A stretch of 5,889 nt of DNA, from positions 1 through 5,889 of the forward strand of contig JAQWBK010000089.1 in assembly GCA_028706415.1 (NCBI GenBank), in the 5' to 3' direction. Positions 1-5,664 of the stretch are shown in pieces; position 1 is the stretch's first letter; every line of letters begins with the position of its first letter. Source of the stretch: Oscillospiraceae bacterium. Its GTDB lineage: Bacteria; Bacillota; Clostridia; Oscillospirales; Acutalibacteraceae. The translations under genes and the position numbers were made by a program. The notes beneath the pieces were generated by a model. The model was not told the DNA's origin. It was given only the letters and a program-made list of their open reading frames with translations, and ran no database searches.

Positions 1-567
1 ATCTCGCCTTCTGTGACAAAGGAGATTTCGTCAGGGATTGAAAAAGCGGGCTCCGAATCGGTAGAAACCGCACTGGACGACATCCTGGATAATCTGCCCG
101 GTCCGCTGCTCAATGCGCTTACCGTGTTTAATCTAGGCTCCCCGGATGAAATCAAGGAGAGGCTGCCCAATTCACTTGATGGCACTGCAGCCCAGGTGTC
201 AGCCACCATAGAAGAAAAGATTGTTCGTCCGGCGGCTGTTTCATTGCTTCGATTATTGTGCTTTTTTATTCTTTTTATTATATTAATGGTTGTTGTGGGT
301 GTTTTAGCAACCGTGGTTGGGCGTTTGTTCCGTTTCCCTGTTCTCAGGCAGACCGATGGCTTGCTCGGCGCGGTGCTTGGTGCCGCTCAAGGGGTTGTGT
401 TTGTTTTTGTGGCTGTTACCATAATGAGCTTAATAGCGGCCTCTTCAAAGAGTGATGACAAGCTTACCAGGGCGGTTATGAACGATACGCTTATTGTTCA
501 TTCGGTAGAGAAGGTTAACCCCATAACCGATACATTAAACGACATGTTTGGCGCAAAATCGGTATAG
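1..567 (+). CDS. CvpA family membrane protein, 5' end outside the window
   Basis: The frame is open to base 1, so the gene starts upstream; the GTG at 13 is only an internal candidate. The visible 188 codons run to TAG at 565-567. Counting from that GTG, a polar, amphipathic stretch (about residues 1-77) is followed by two strong membrane segments, about 78-104 (starting LLRLLCFFILF) and 116-143 (GLLGAVLGAAQGVVF), then a polar tail of about 40 residues. The G-rich second helix preceded by R-x-x-D-x-x-x-G is typical of the CvpA family (Colicin V production protein family), whose members usually have four helices; the first two would lie upstream. The molecular role is not established for clostridial members. 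It lies 75 bases before pgsA on the same strand, so co-transcription is plausible. The family call is by sequence pattern only. Confidence 0.8.
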   Translation: MSPSVTKEISSGIEKAGSESVETALDDILDNLPGPLLNALTVFNLGSPDEIKERLPNSLDGTAAQVSATIEEKIVRPAAVSLLRLLCFFILFIILMVVVGVLATVVGRLFRFPVLRQTDGLLGAVLGAAQGVVFVFVAVTIMSLIAASSKSDDKLTRAVMNDTLIVHSVEKVNPITDTLNDMFGAKSV

Positions 568-595
568 TATAGATGGCCAAATTACATTAAACCTT

Positions 596-621
596 GCCAA
601 ATTTAAAATTTTTCATTTGGC
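596..621 (+). promoter_or_regulatory. Hairpin just before the pgsA ribosome binding site
   Basis: GCCAAAT (596-602) and ATTTGGC (615-621) form a perfect 7-bp stem around a 12-base AT-rich loop. The stem ends one base before the GGAAGGA ribosome binding site (623-629). A second copy of GCCAAAT at 576-582 could pair with the same right arm, so two alternative structures are possible. This could be a translation-modulating leader hairpin or a weak cvpA terminator, although the loop T run is not placed as in an intrinsic terminator. Function is inference. Confidence 0.3.
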
Positions 622-642
622 TGGAAGGAATGAACCCCGTTT

Positions 643-1239
643 ATGCGTTTTTTTAATATTGAATGGAAAATGAATATCCCCAATGCATTATCGCTACTCC
701 GCATCGCCCTGCTGCCGGTGTTTGTAGTCTTTTACATCAACAGCCAAGACAACAGCACACTCGCATACTGGGCATTTGGTGTTCTGGTATTTTCGGGAAT
801 AACCGATTCGCTTGACGGAATAATCGCGCGTAAATTTAATCAGATAACCGACCTTGGAAAGCTGCTTGATCCCCTTGCGGATAAGCTGACCCAGGTAACG
901 GTGGTAATCTGCTTGGCACTCCATCACAAAGCCGTTGTGTATTTATTGGTGGTCTGTCTGGTTAAAGAGATATGTCAGGGTCTGGGCGGTCTGATACTTC
1001 TTAAAAAGGGTAAGAAGATACGCGGCGCCCACTGGTTCGGGAAGGTATCAACCTTTACATTTTACGCGGTTATGTTTATGATTGTAGGCTGGCTTGATAT
1101 GCCGTATTGGCTGCTTATTACTTTGGTGAGTTTGGTAGCTCTGCTTATGATATTGGCATTTTTGAAATATATAACATTGTTTTTCCAAATTAAAAAGACT
1201 GATACCGATTCGGTCACTAAAAAAGATATACAAAATTAA
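643..1239 (+). CDS. pgsA: CDP-alcohol phosphatidyltransferase, probable phosphatidylglycerophosphate synthase
   Basis: Probable membrane enzyme joining CDP-diacylglycerol with glycerol 3-phosphate to give phosphatidylglycerophosphate, the first committed step to phosphatidylglycerol. The 198-residue protein carries the complete CDP-alcohol phosphotransferase signature: D55, D58-G59, A62-R63, G72, D76 and D80. These aspartates bind metal and substrate in the family. About six hydrophobic segments follow the normal pattern, with a lysine-rich loop near 119-126 and a polar C-tail. The length fits PgsA. The start is uncertain: ATG 643 has GGAAGGA at 623-629, a long spacing of 13 bases, while ATG 670 (codon 10) gives MNIPNALSLLRI, closer to the usual family N-terminus but without a well-placed ribosome binding site. 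Cardiolipin synthase or phosphatidylserine synthase of the same superfamily cannot be fully excluded; the short length and N-terminus favour PgsA. It lies between cvpA and the clp gene on the same strand. Confidence 0.87.
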   Translation: MRFFNIEWKMNIPNALSLLRIALLPVFVVFYINSQDNSTLAYWAFGVLVFSGITDSLDGIIARKFNQITDLGKLLDPLADKLTQVTVVICLALHHKAVVYLLVVCLVKEICQGLGGLILLKKGKKIRGAHWFGKVSTFTFYAVMFMIVGWLDMPYWLLITLVSLVALLMILAFLKYITLFFQIKKTDTDSVTKKDIQN

Positions 1240-1306
1240 AATTCAGATAAATTGTTTGCGCCGTTTTTTAACAATGAGGGAGCGGGCGCGGAAAGGCACG
1301 GTCTAG

Positions 1307-3589
1307 ATGGTTTGTTCACGATGCAAAAAACGCACCGCGGTAGTATTTATCACCCGTTTAGAAGGGGAAAAAACAATTAATGACGGTATATGTCTGGTTT
1401 GTGCCAAGGAACTGGGCATAAAACCGGTTGACGAATTTCTTGATAAGTTCGGCATTACCGATGAGGATATGGAGCAGATGGACCAGCAGCTTGGAGAGCT
1501 GATGAATCCGGAAGATGATGGGGAAGAGGGGTTTACTCCGGGGGGAGCAGCCACCTTTCCCTTTTTACAGAATATATTCGGCAACATTCAAGGAACGCCC
1601 ATGAATGATGAAAAGAAAACAACCGCCGGAGACACCAACCCCAAAAAAGAAAAGGGTTCGGCACAGAAAAAGAAGAAACGCAAATTTATCGATACCTACT
1701 GTACCGACCTCACAGCCAAGGCCAATAACGGTGAGATGGACATTATAGTCGGGCGGGAACGCGAGATATATCGTGTTGTACAGATACTGTCTAGGCGGAC
1801 AAAAAACAATCCCTGCCTGATTGGTGAGCCGGGTGTCGGAAAAACAGCGATTGCAGAAGGTCTGGCGCTTCGCATATCACAGGGGAATGTTCCTCACCGC
1901 CTGCTTAATAAAGAAATCCATCTGCTTGACCTAACGGCACTGGTTGCAGGTACCCAGTTTCGCGGGCAGTTTGAAAGCCGTATAAAGGGCTTGGTGGATG
2001 AAGTTAAAAGCGAAGGAAATATTGTACTGTTTATAGATGAGGTTCATAATCTGGTCGGAACAGGGGATGCAGAGGGCAGCATGTCTGCTGCCAATATATT
2101 AAAGCCCGCCCTTTCACGCGGTGAAATCCAGGTAATTGGGGCAACCACCTTCAATGAATATCGCAAGCATATCGAGAAGGATGCCGCCCTGGAGCGGCGT
2201 TTTCAGCCTGTCACGGTTGAGGAGCCGACCATTGATGAAGCCATAAAAATGCTTAGGGGAATAAAGTCGTATTATGAGGAGTTTCATGGTGTCCGGATTG
2301 ACGACAGTCTTATACGGCGGGCGGTTTCCCTGTCAGAACGATATATTTTCGACCGCTTTCTTCCGGACAAAGCCATAGATTTACTGGACGAGGCATGCGC
2401 ATCTGCCGCCCTTCGAAACAAGGCGGCAGACGAATATGCATTCCTTAACCGGCAATCGGAAGAATTGAAGCAGGCCGAAGAAGCCGAGTTGGGGCAGGAA
2501 ACCGTCGATTATGAAAAGTTAGCGGTTACCCGTGCCGAGCTATTAAAGATAGAAAAGCAGGCAGAGGAAATCAGGGTTCAGGCAACCGAGGCGCCGGTGA
2601 CCGGAGATGATTTGGCAGCCGTAATCGAGCTGTGGACCGGCATCCCTGCCGCAAAGGTTCGCGAAAATGAACTTTCTCGGCTTGCCAATCTCAGCGAGAA
2701 GCTCATGAAGAAGGTTATTGGCCAAAACGAGGCTGTGGAGCTTGTGGCAGCCGCAATTCGCCGCAGCCGGGTTCAAATAAGTGCCCGCCGTCGTCCCGCT
2801 TCCTTTATATTTGTCGGGCCTACCGGAGTGGGTAAGACCGAGCTGGTCAAGGTTTTGGCAACCGAGCTTTTTGATACACCAGAAACCCTTATCCGGCTTG
2901 ATATGTCTGAATTTATGGAAAAGCATTCGGTATCCCGTATCATTGGTTCTCCTCCGGGATATATAGGTTATGATGAGGCTGGGCAGCTGACCGAAAAGGT
3001 AAGGCGCAAGCCATATTCGGTGATTTTATTTGATGAGATTGAAAAGGCTCATCCTGATGTGCTCAATATATTACTTCAAATTCTTGACGAAGGTCGGGTG
3101 ACCGATGCACACGGGCGTTCTGTAAACTTCGAAAATACCGTTATTGTAATGACTTCAAATGCCGGAAGTCAGAACCGTGAAAGCCTGATGGGATTTGGCA
3201 AAACCGATGCTCAAGCCTCTAAGGATAAGGCAATGAAGGCTCTTAATGATTTTCTGCGACCCGAATTCATCAGCCGGGTGGATGAGGTGGTTTATTTCTC
3301 CCCACTTACAAAAGAGGACTTCGGCCGCATTTCCAGCCTAATGCTGGGTGAGCTTGTCGAGCCGCTGAGCGAGCGTAACATTTGTTTTTCATGGACGGAT
3401 GGGGCAGCTGCTGCTCTTGCCGGAAAAGCATACGGTGGCAAGCGGGGCGCCAGAGATTTGCGAAGGGTTATCCGCCGTGATGTGGAGGATCGGATTGCAT
3501 CCGTTTTGGTGGAGCGTTGTGAGGATCTGCCCAAAGAAATTTCGGTGGATGCCGATGGGGAGACGGCGGTTAAGGTTAATATAAAATAA
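1307..3589 (+). CDS. clpE: ClpE-like Clp/Hsp100 ATPase with N-terminal zinc finger
   Basis: Two-ring AAA+ unfoldase expected to feed substrates to ClpP in the cytoplasm. An N-terminal zinc finger (C3-x2-C6, 22 residues, C29-x2-C32) replaces the usual Clp N domain, the architecture of Bacillus ClpE. Residues 36-125 form an acidic then lysine-rich linker (KKKKRK at 121-126). AAA1: Walker A GEPGVGKT 173-180, pore loop Q-F-R-G 217-220, Walker B D244-E245, arginines 297-298. A charged helical stretch, about 372-425, occupies the UVR/middle-domain position but is a poor UVR match. AAA2: Walker A GPTGVGKT 504-511, pore loop GYIG 551-554, Walker B D576-E577, M628-G629-F630 at the ClpP-docking tripeptide position, sensor 2 G-A-R 714-716. 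No motif is broken. The 760 residues are somewhat longer than Bacillus ClpE. GAAAGG at 1291-1296, 10 bases upstream, supports this ATG. No CtsR-type heptad repeat is visible upstream. It could be annotated ClpC, but the zinc finger argues for ClpE. Confidence 0.9.
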   Translation: MVCSRCKKRTAVVFITRLEGEKTINDGICLVCAKELGIKPVDEFLDKFGITDEDMEQMDQQLGELMNPEDDGEEGFTPGGAATFPFLQNIFGNIQGTPMNDEKKTTAGDTNPKKEKGSAQKKKKRKFIDTYCTDLTAKANNGEMDIIVGREREIYRVVQILSRRTKNNPCLIGEPGVGKTAIAEGLALRISQGNVPHRLLNKEIHLLDLTALVAGTQFRGQFESRIKGLVDEVKSEGNIVLFIDEVHNLVGTGDAEGSMSAANILKPALSRGEIQVIGATTFNEYRKHIEKDAALERRFQPVTVEEPTIDEAIKMLRGIKSYYEEFHGVRIDDSLIRRAVSLSERYIFDRFLPDKAIDLLDEACASAALRNKAADEYAFLNRQSEELKQAEEAELGQETVDYEKLAVTRAELLKIEKQAEEIRVQATEAPVTGDDLAAVIELWTGIPAAKVRENELSRLANLSEKLMKKVIGQNEAVELVAAAIRRSRVQISARRRPASFIFVGPTGVGKTELVKVLATELFDTPETLIRLDMSEFMEKHSVSRIIGSPPGYIGYDEAGQLTEKVRRKPYSVILFDEIEKAHPDVLNILLQILDEGRVTDAHGRSVNFENTVIVMTSNAGSQNRESLMGFGKTDAQASKDKAMKALNDFLRPEFISRVDEVVYFSPLTKEDFGRISSLMLGELVEPLSERNICFSWTDGAAAALAGKAYGGKRGARDLRRVIRRDVEDRIASVLVERCEDLPKEISVDADGETAVKVNIK

Positions 3590-3597
3590 AAAATATA

Positions 3598-3622
3598 AGG
3601 GCATGCAGTTAATGCGTGCCCT
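3598..3622 (+). terminator. Hairpin downstream of the clpE-like gene
   Basis: AGGGCATGC (3598-3606) and GCGTGCCCT (3614-3622) form a 9-bp stem with one G-U pair around a 7-base loop, starting 8 bases after the stop codon. No clear T run follows on the plus strand (ACATATTATTATG), so it may terminate weakly or serve as a 3'-end stabiliser. Read on the minus strand, the stem is followed by TTATATTTTTTATTTT, a better T-rich tail. Confidence 0.55.
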
Positions 3623-3652
3623 ACATATTATTATGATAGATTGCATATTTCT

Positions 3653-3663
3653 TATAATATAAT
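3653..3663 (+). promoter_or_regulatory. Candidate -10 region of uppP promoter
   Basis: Two overlapping perfect TATAAT hexamers occur at 3653-3658 and 3658-3663, in an AT-rich gap between the clpE hairpin and uppP. The best -35-like sequence at a usable distance is the weak TTATGA at 3631-3636. The second hexamer ends on the first base of element A, so a transcript starting here would carry element A in its leader. AT-rich DNA produces such hexamers by chance, so confidence is low. Confidence 0.3.
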
Positions 3664-3726
3664 ACTAATCTCAAATAAAAATCAAGACATCTTTGCGGTG
3701 TGTTTTCCGCTTACTTGAGAACAGTA
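3663..3726. mobile_element. Short MITE-like palindromic element A, 64 bp, TSD TAA
   Basis: Ends TACTAATCTCAAATAA (left) and, reverse-complemented, TACTGTTCTCAAGTAA (right) match at 13 of 16 positions. The element folds on itself: TACT/AGTA, TCTCAA/TTGAGA, TAA/TTA and an inner GCGG/CCGC around TGTGTTTT. It is flanked by a perfect 3-bp direct repeat TAA (3660-3662 and 3727-3729). The first 36 bases match the first 36 of element B (4622-4657) with three differences, including 23 identical bases at 3676-3698 and 4635-4657. It therefore looks like an internally deleted relative of B. It encodes nothing and lies 26 bases before the uppP start codon. Confidence 0.72.
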
Positions 3727-3752
3727 TAATAAAAAGGGCGTGATAATACCGT

Positions 3753-4637
3753 ATGATTATTATAGAAATACTTAAGTCGCTGTTTATGGGAATAGTCCAG
3801 GGTATTACAGAATGGCTTCCGATTAGCAGTACAGGGCATTTGCTTTTGTTTGATGAATTTATAAAAATGACGGTAAGCAACATAGCCCAAAGGAATGAAG
3901 ATTTTTTCAATGTTTTCAAGGTTGTCATCCAGCTGGGTTCAATATTGGCGGTATTGGTGCTGTATTTCCATAAGCTCAACCCGTTTTCGACACGAAAAAC
4001 AGACAAAGAGAAAAAGCAGACCCTGTCGCTGTGGGGCAAGGTTCTGGTGGCAAGCATACCGGCGGGCGTTATAGGTGTTGCATTTGATGACCAGATTGAC
4101 GGGGTATTATCTGAATGGTATGTTATCGCGGCAACCCTTATTATTTACGGCATACTGTTTATTTGGCTTGAAAGCCGCAAAACTACACCCCGCATTAACA
4201 GTTTCCCACAGATGAACTTCAAAACGGCGTTTTTTATCGGTATATTTCAGATGCTGGCTCTTATTCCCGGCACATCCCGCTCGGGGGCAACCATACTTGG
4301 GGCGGTATTTCTGGGCTCGTCACGATATGTTGCAGCCGAATTTTCCTTTTTCATGGCAATTCCCGCAATGTTCGGCGGGAGCGGCATAAAACTGCTTAAG
4401 TTTGCACTTGAAAACGGTGAAAAATACGGTTCACAGTATCCGTTATTGTTCAGCGGAATTGAATGGTTGGTTCTGATAACCGGGTTTATAACAGCCTTCA
4501 TTGTATCAATCGCGGTAATTAAACTCCTTATGGGCTATATCAAAAAGCATGATTTTAAGGTGTTCGGTTACTACCGAATAATACTTGGTGCTTTGGTTAT
4601 TCTGTATTTTCTGTTATTTAATACTGCTCTCAAGTAA
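3753..4637 (+). CDS. uppP: Undecaprenyl-diphosphate phosphatase
   Basis: Integral membrane phosphatase (UppP/BacA family) that dephosphorylates undecaprenyl diphosphate to recycle the lipid carrier of peptidoglycan and other wall polymers; overexpression confers bacitracin resistance in characterised relatives. Both family motifs are intact: Q16-G-I-T-E20 leading into LPISSTGHL (H29), and P172-G-T-S-R-S-G178 with S175 and R176 at the catalytic positions. The first residue of the (E/Q)xxxE motif is Q. About eight hydrophobic segments are present, and the 294 residues are slightly longer than the usual 265-275. ATG 3753 is the only usable start, since an in-frame stop lies at 3744-3746; AAAAAGGG (3731-3738) is a purine-rich but distant ribosome binding site. 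The last codons, after N290, and the TAA stop lie inside element B, so the C-terminus has been altered by insertion; no catalytic residue is affected. Element A sits in the leader. Confidence 0.95.
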   Translation: MIIIEILKSLFMGIVQGITEWLPISSTGHLLLFDEFIKMTVSNIAQRNEDFFNVFKVVIQLGSILAVLVLYFHKLNPFSTRKTDKEKKQTLSLWGKVLVASIPAGVIGVAFDDQIDGVLSEWYVIAATLIIYGILFIWLESRKTTPRINSFPQMNFKTAFFIGIFQMLALIPGTSRSGATILGAVFLGSSRYVAAEFSFFMAIPAMFGGSGIKLLKFALENGEKYGSQYPLLFSGIEWLVLITGFITAFIVSIAVIKLLMGYIKKHDFKVFGYYRIILGALVILYFLLFNTALK

Positions 4638-4777
4638 AAATCAAGACATCTTTGCGGCCTGTTTTTCGTCTGTCTGCGTTATCCTCCTTGCCGGGCGCCA
4701 GCCCGCCTGCGTCGTCTGCCTTAACACACAAAAAACATCCGCGCAAATTATAGAACGTTTTTAATCAGGGATTAGTA
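4622..4777. mobile_element. MITE-like palindromic element B, 156 bp, covering the uppP stop codon
   Basis: The left end is TACTGCTCTCAAGTAA and the right end, reverse-complemented, is TACTAATCCCTGATTA. The flanking triplets are TAA (4619-4621) and TGA (4778-4780), both of form TNA but differing in the middle base. The whole unit is an imperfect palindrome: the left arm around 4643-4685 resembles the reverse complement of the right arm around 4709-4750, and the centre is a GC-rich hairpin (GGGC 4693-4696, GCCC 4701-4704). The left 36 bases match element A with three differences. AAAAACATCCGCGCAAATT at 4731-4749 matches the reverse complement of 5406-5424 in element C with one mismatch. No transposase is encoded. 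It fills most of the gap between uppP and mazF. Confidence 0.7.
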
Positions 4778-4825
4778 TGACTCGCTTTTTTGGTAGGTGA
4801 AACGAATTGGATTTTATCGGACGGT

Positions 4826-5194
4826 TTATGTAGTCCGGTTATCCGCGTCACTACCAAGACCGAAACTAACATTAAGAGCTTGATTAATACGGTTCATTGA
4901 ATTATCGTCCAATCGGCCCATGTGTTCTTTTAATCGTTGCTTATCGATGGTTCTTATCTGCTCGAGTAGTACGATAGAATCCCGCGCAAGTCCGCTTCCG
5001 GTTGAGTTTAGCTGTATATGGGTAGGCAGTCTGGACTTATCCTTTTGGCTGGTAATTGCTGCGGCGATAACCGTGGGGCTGAAACGATTTCCCACATCGT
5101 TTTGAACTATGAGGACCGGCCTTATTCCTCCCTGTTCCGAGCCTACCACCGGACTTAAATCTGCATAATATATGTCTCCTCTGCGGACATTCAC
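4826..5194 (-). CDS. mazF: MazF/PemK family endoribonuclease toxin (NdoA type)
   Basis: Ribosome-independent mRNA interferase of the MazF family; the Bacillus NdoA relative cuts RNA at UACAU. Starting from GTG 5194 the protein has 122 residues beginning MNVRRGDIYYADLSPVVGS. R25 and T48 then fall exactly at the catalytic positions known from B. subtilis MazF. Other family landmarks are the GSEQGG loop, QNDVGNRFSPT and LLEQIRTIDKQRL, so the toxin looks intact. An ATG five codons upstream (5209) has no ribosome binding site, whereas GGGAGTG at 5207-5201 sits 6 bases before the GTG; hence this start. The C-tail is a few residues longer than in Bacillus. It is transcribed leftward, convergent with uppP. 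No ribbon-helix-helix antitoxin ORF lies in the 160 bases upstream, where the Bacillus antitoxin gene would be; only repeats follow. The cognate antitoxin is either elsewhere or missing. Target specificity here is inference. Confidence 0.95.
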   Translation of the reverse strand: MNVRRGDIYYADLSPVVGSEQGGIRPVLIVQNDVGNRFSPTVIAAAITSQKDKSRLPTHIQLNSTGSGLARDSIVLLEQIRTIDKQRLKEHMGRLDDNSMNRINQALNVSFGLGSDADNRTT

Positions 5195-5200
5195 ATTTTT

Positions 5201-5207
5201 CACTCCC
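5201..5207 (-). promoter_or_regulatory. Ribosome binding site that fixes the mazF start
   Basis: On the minus strand GGGAGTG is followed by 6 bases (AAAAAT) and then GTG at 5194-5192. The site lies inside the reading frame if translation is taken from the ATG at 5209, which itself lacks any upstream purine-rich motif. It therefore favours the shorter protein, matching the family N-terminus. Confidence 0.65.
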
Positions 5208-5231
5208 ATATTAATGAGTTGGGTTTTTTAT

Positions 5232-5248
5232 CAACAATATTATTGTTG
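5232..5248. promoter_or_regulatory. Perfect 17-base palindrome upstream of mazF, candidate operator
   Basis: CAACAATA-T-TATTGTTG is a perfect inverted repeat with 8-bp arms and a 1-base centre, 37 bases upstream of the GTG start. Toxin genes of this family are commonly autoregulated through palindromes bound by the antitoxin, so an operator role is plausible but unproven. As RNA it would form only a 6-bp AT-rich stem with no T run after it on the minus strand, so a terminator is unlikely. I could not assign a convincing -35/-10 pair in 5195-5352; the rest of that AT-rich stretch holds no ORF I would support. Confidence 0.35.
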
Positions 5249-5355
5249 CCGAATTCTCATTATTTAAACGATATTCAAAATATTTTGTTTAACTTATTTC
5301 AGTACAAGCATCATCTTCATTCCATAGTATGTGAAATTTTAAAAAATGCTATTAA

Positions 5356-5480
5356 TACTAATCCCTGATTATAATAATACTGTTCTCAAGTAAAAGGTGA
5401 GACAAAATTTGCGAGGATGTTTTTGGTCATGCAAGGCGGAGGAGGAGAGCGGGCTGACGCCCGCCGACGACACATTTTCA
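5356..5480. mobile_element. Incomplete or composite element C, interrupted by D on its right
   Basis: Two end sequences stand in tandem. TACTAATCCCTGATTA (5356-5371) is identical to the reverse complement of element B's right end. TACTGTTCTCAAGTAA (5378-5393) is identical to the reverse complement of element A's right end and differs by one base from B's left end. Both are preceded by TAA (5353-5355, 5375-5377). Next come AATTTGCG-A-GGATGTTTTT (5406-5424), shared with B, and a GC-rich hairpin (GCGGGC 5449-5454, TGAC loop, GCCCGC 5459-5464). The second arm expected from B's palindrome is largely missing. If element D and one TCA copy are removed, the right side reads TTTCAGTA, a possible TACTG-type end at 5582-5585. 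Boundaries are therefore uncertain. Confidence 0.55.
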
Positions 5481-5579
5481 TACTAATTTCGATTAGAAAC
5501 ATGCCAACAGCGCCGTGACAGCCATTCTGCCCGGTTGCCGCGGCTCTGTTGGCTGGAATGTTTCTTATTGAAATTAGTA
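5481..5579. mobile_element. MITE-like palindromic element D, 99 bp, TSD TCA
   Basis: The left end TACTAATTTCGATTAGAAAC and the reverse complement of the right end, TACTAATTTCAATAAGAAAC, agree at 18 of 20 positions. Further inside, GCCAACAG pairs with CTGTTGGC, giving a long interrupted hairpin with a GC-rich loop. A perfect TCA duplication flanks it (5478-5480 and 5580-5582). It is about 92% identical to element E by my count, with 8 differences in 99 and no length change, and has the same orientation. There is no coding capacity; apparent ORFs through it are palindrome artefacts. Confidence 0.78.
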
Positions 5580-5600
5580 TCAGTATGCGATAAGCATAAA

Positions 5601-5638
5601 AAAGCCGCACTCAGGATTTTACACCTGAATGCGGCTTT
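5601..5638 (-). terminator. Strong hairpin terminator, probably of the right-edge minus-strand gene
   Basis: AAAGCCGCACTCAGG (5601-5615) and CCTGAATGCGGCTTT (5624-5638) form a 15-bp stem with a single C-A mismatch and an 8-base loop. On the minus strand the stem is followed directly by a T run (CTTTTTTATGC), a classical intrinsic terminator. On the plus strand the tail TTTCTTATTT is weaker, so it may act in both directions. It lies 137 bases beyond the stop of the right-edge gene, with element E between them. Confidence 0.82.
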
Positions 5639-5649
5639 CTTATTTGAGA

Positions 5650-5661
5650 TTGAAATTAGTA
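5650..5661. repeat. Solitary element end next to element E
   Basis: TTGAAATTAGTA is identical to the last 12 bases of elements D and E and is followed by the TTA duplication of E. Before it, TTTCTTATT-TGAGA resembles the D/E right end interrupted by a few extra bases. No matching left end is seen between 5583 and 5600. It is either a relic of an older, degenerate copy whose interior is the terminator segment, or a leftover of an excision. Confidence 0.45.
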
Positions 5662-5664
5662 TTA

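Noticed and set aside
630..656. Eight-codon leader peptide ATG AAC CCC ... TAA overlapping the pgsA start
   Set aside because: The GGAAGGA site abuts this ATG with no spacer, so initiation there is unlikely, and the codons suggest no attenuation logic.
1240..1306. CtsR operator or terminator between pgsA and clpE
   Set aside because: No GGTCAAA-type heptad repeat is visible, and the only stem (GCGCC/GGCGC) has a loop of more than 20 bases.
3663..4777. Composite transposon carrying uppP between elements A and B
   Set aside because: The flanking units are short MITE-like elements in direct relation, A has its own perfect TAA duplication, and uppP is a housekeeping gene. Independent insertions explain the layout better.
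4818..4837. Hairpin CGGAC/GTCCG as mazF terminator
   Set aside because: The stem is only 5 bp, overlaps the stop codon, has a 10-base loop and is not followed by a T run on the minus strand.
5203..5226. Plus-strand terminator before TTTTTT at 5225-5230
   Set aside because: The possible stems (CCCA/TGGG or ACTC/GAGT) are only 4 bp and mutually exclusive, and no plus-strand gene ends nearby.
5210..5354. Short minus-strand ORFs as a MazE antitoxin
   Set aside because: All ATG-started frames here close within about ten codons; none could encode an antitoxin.
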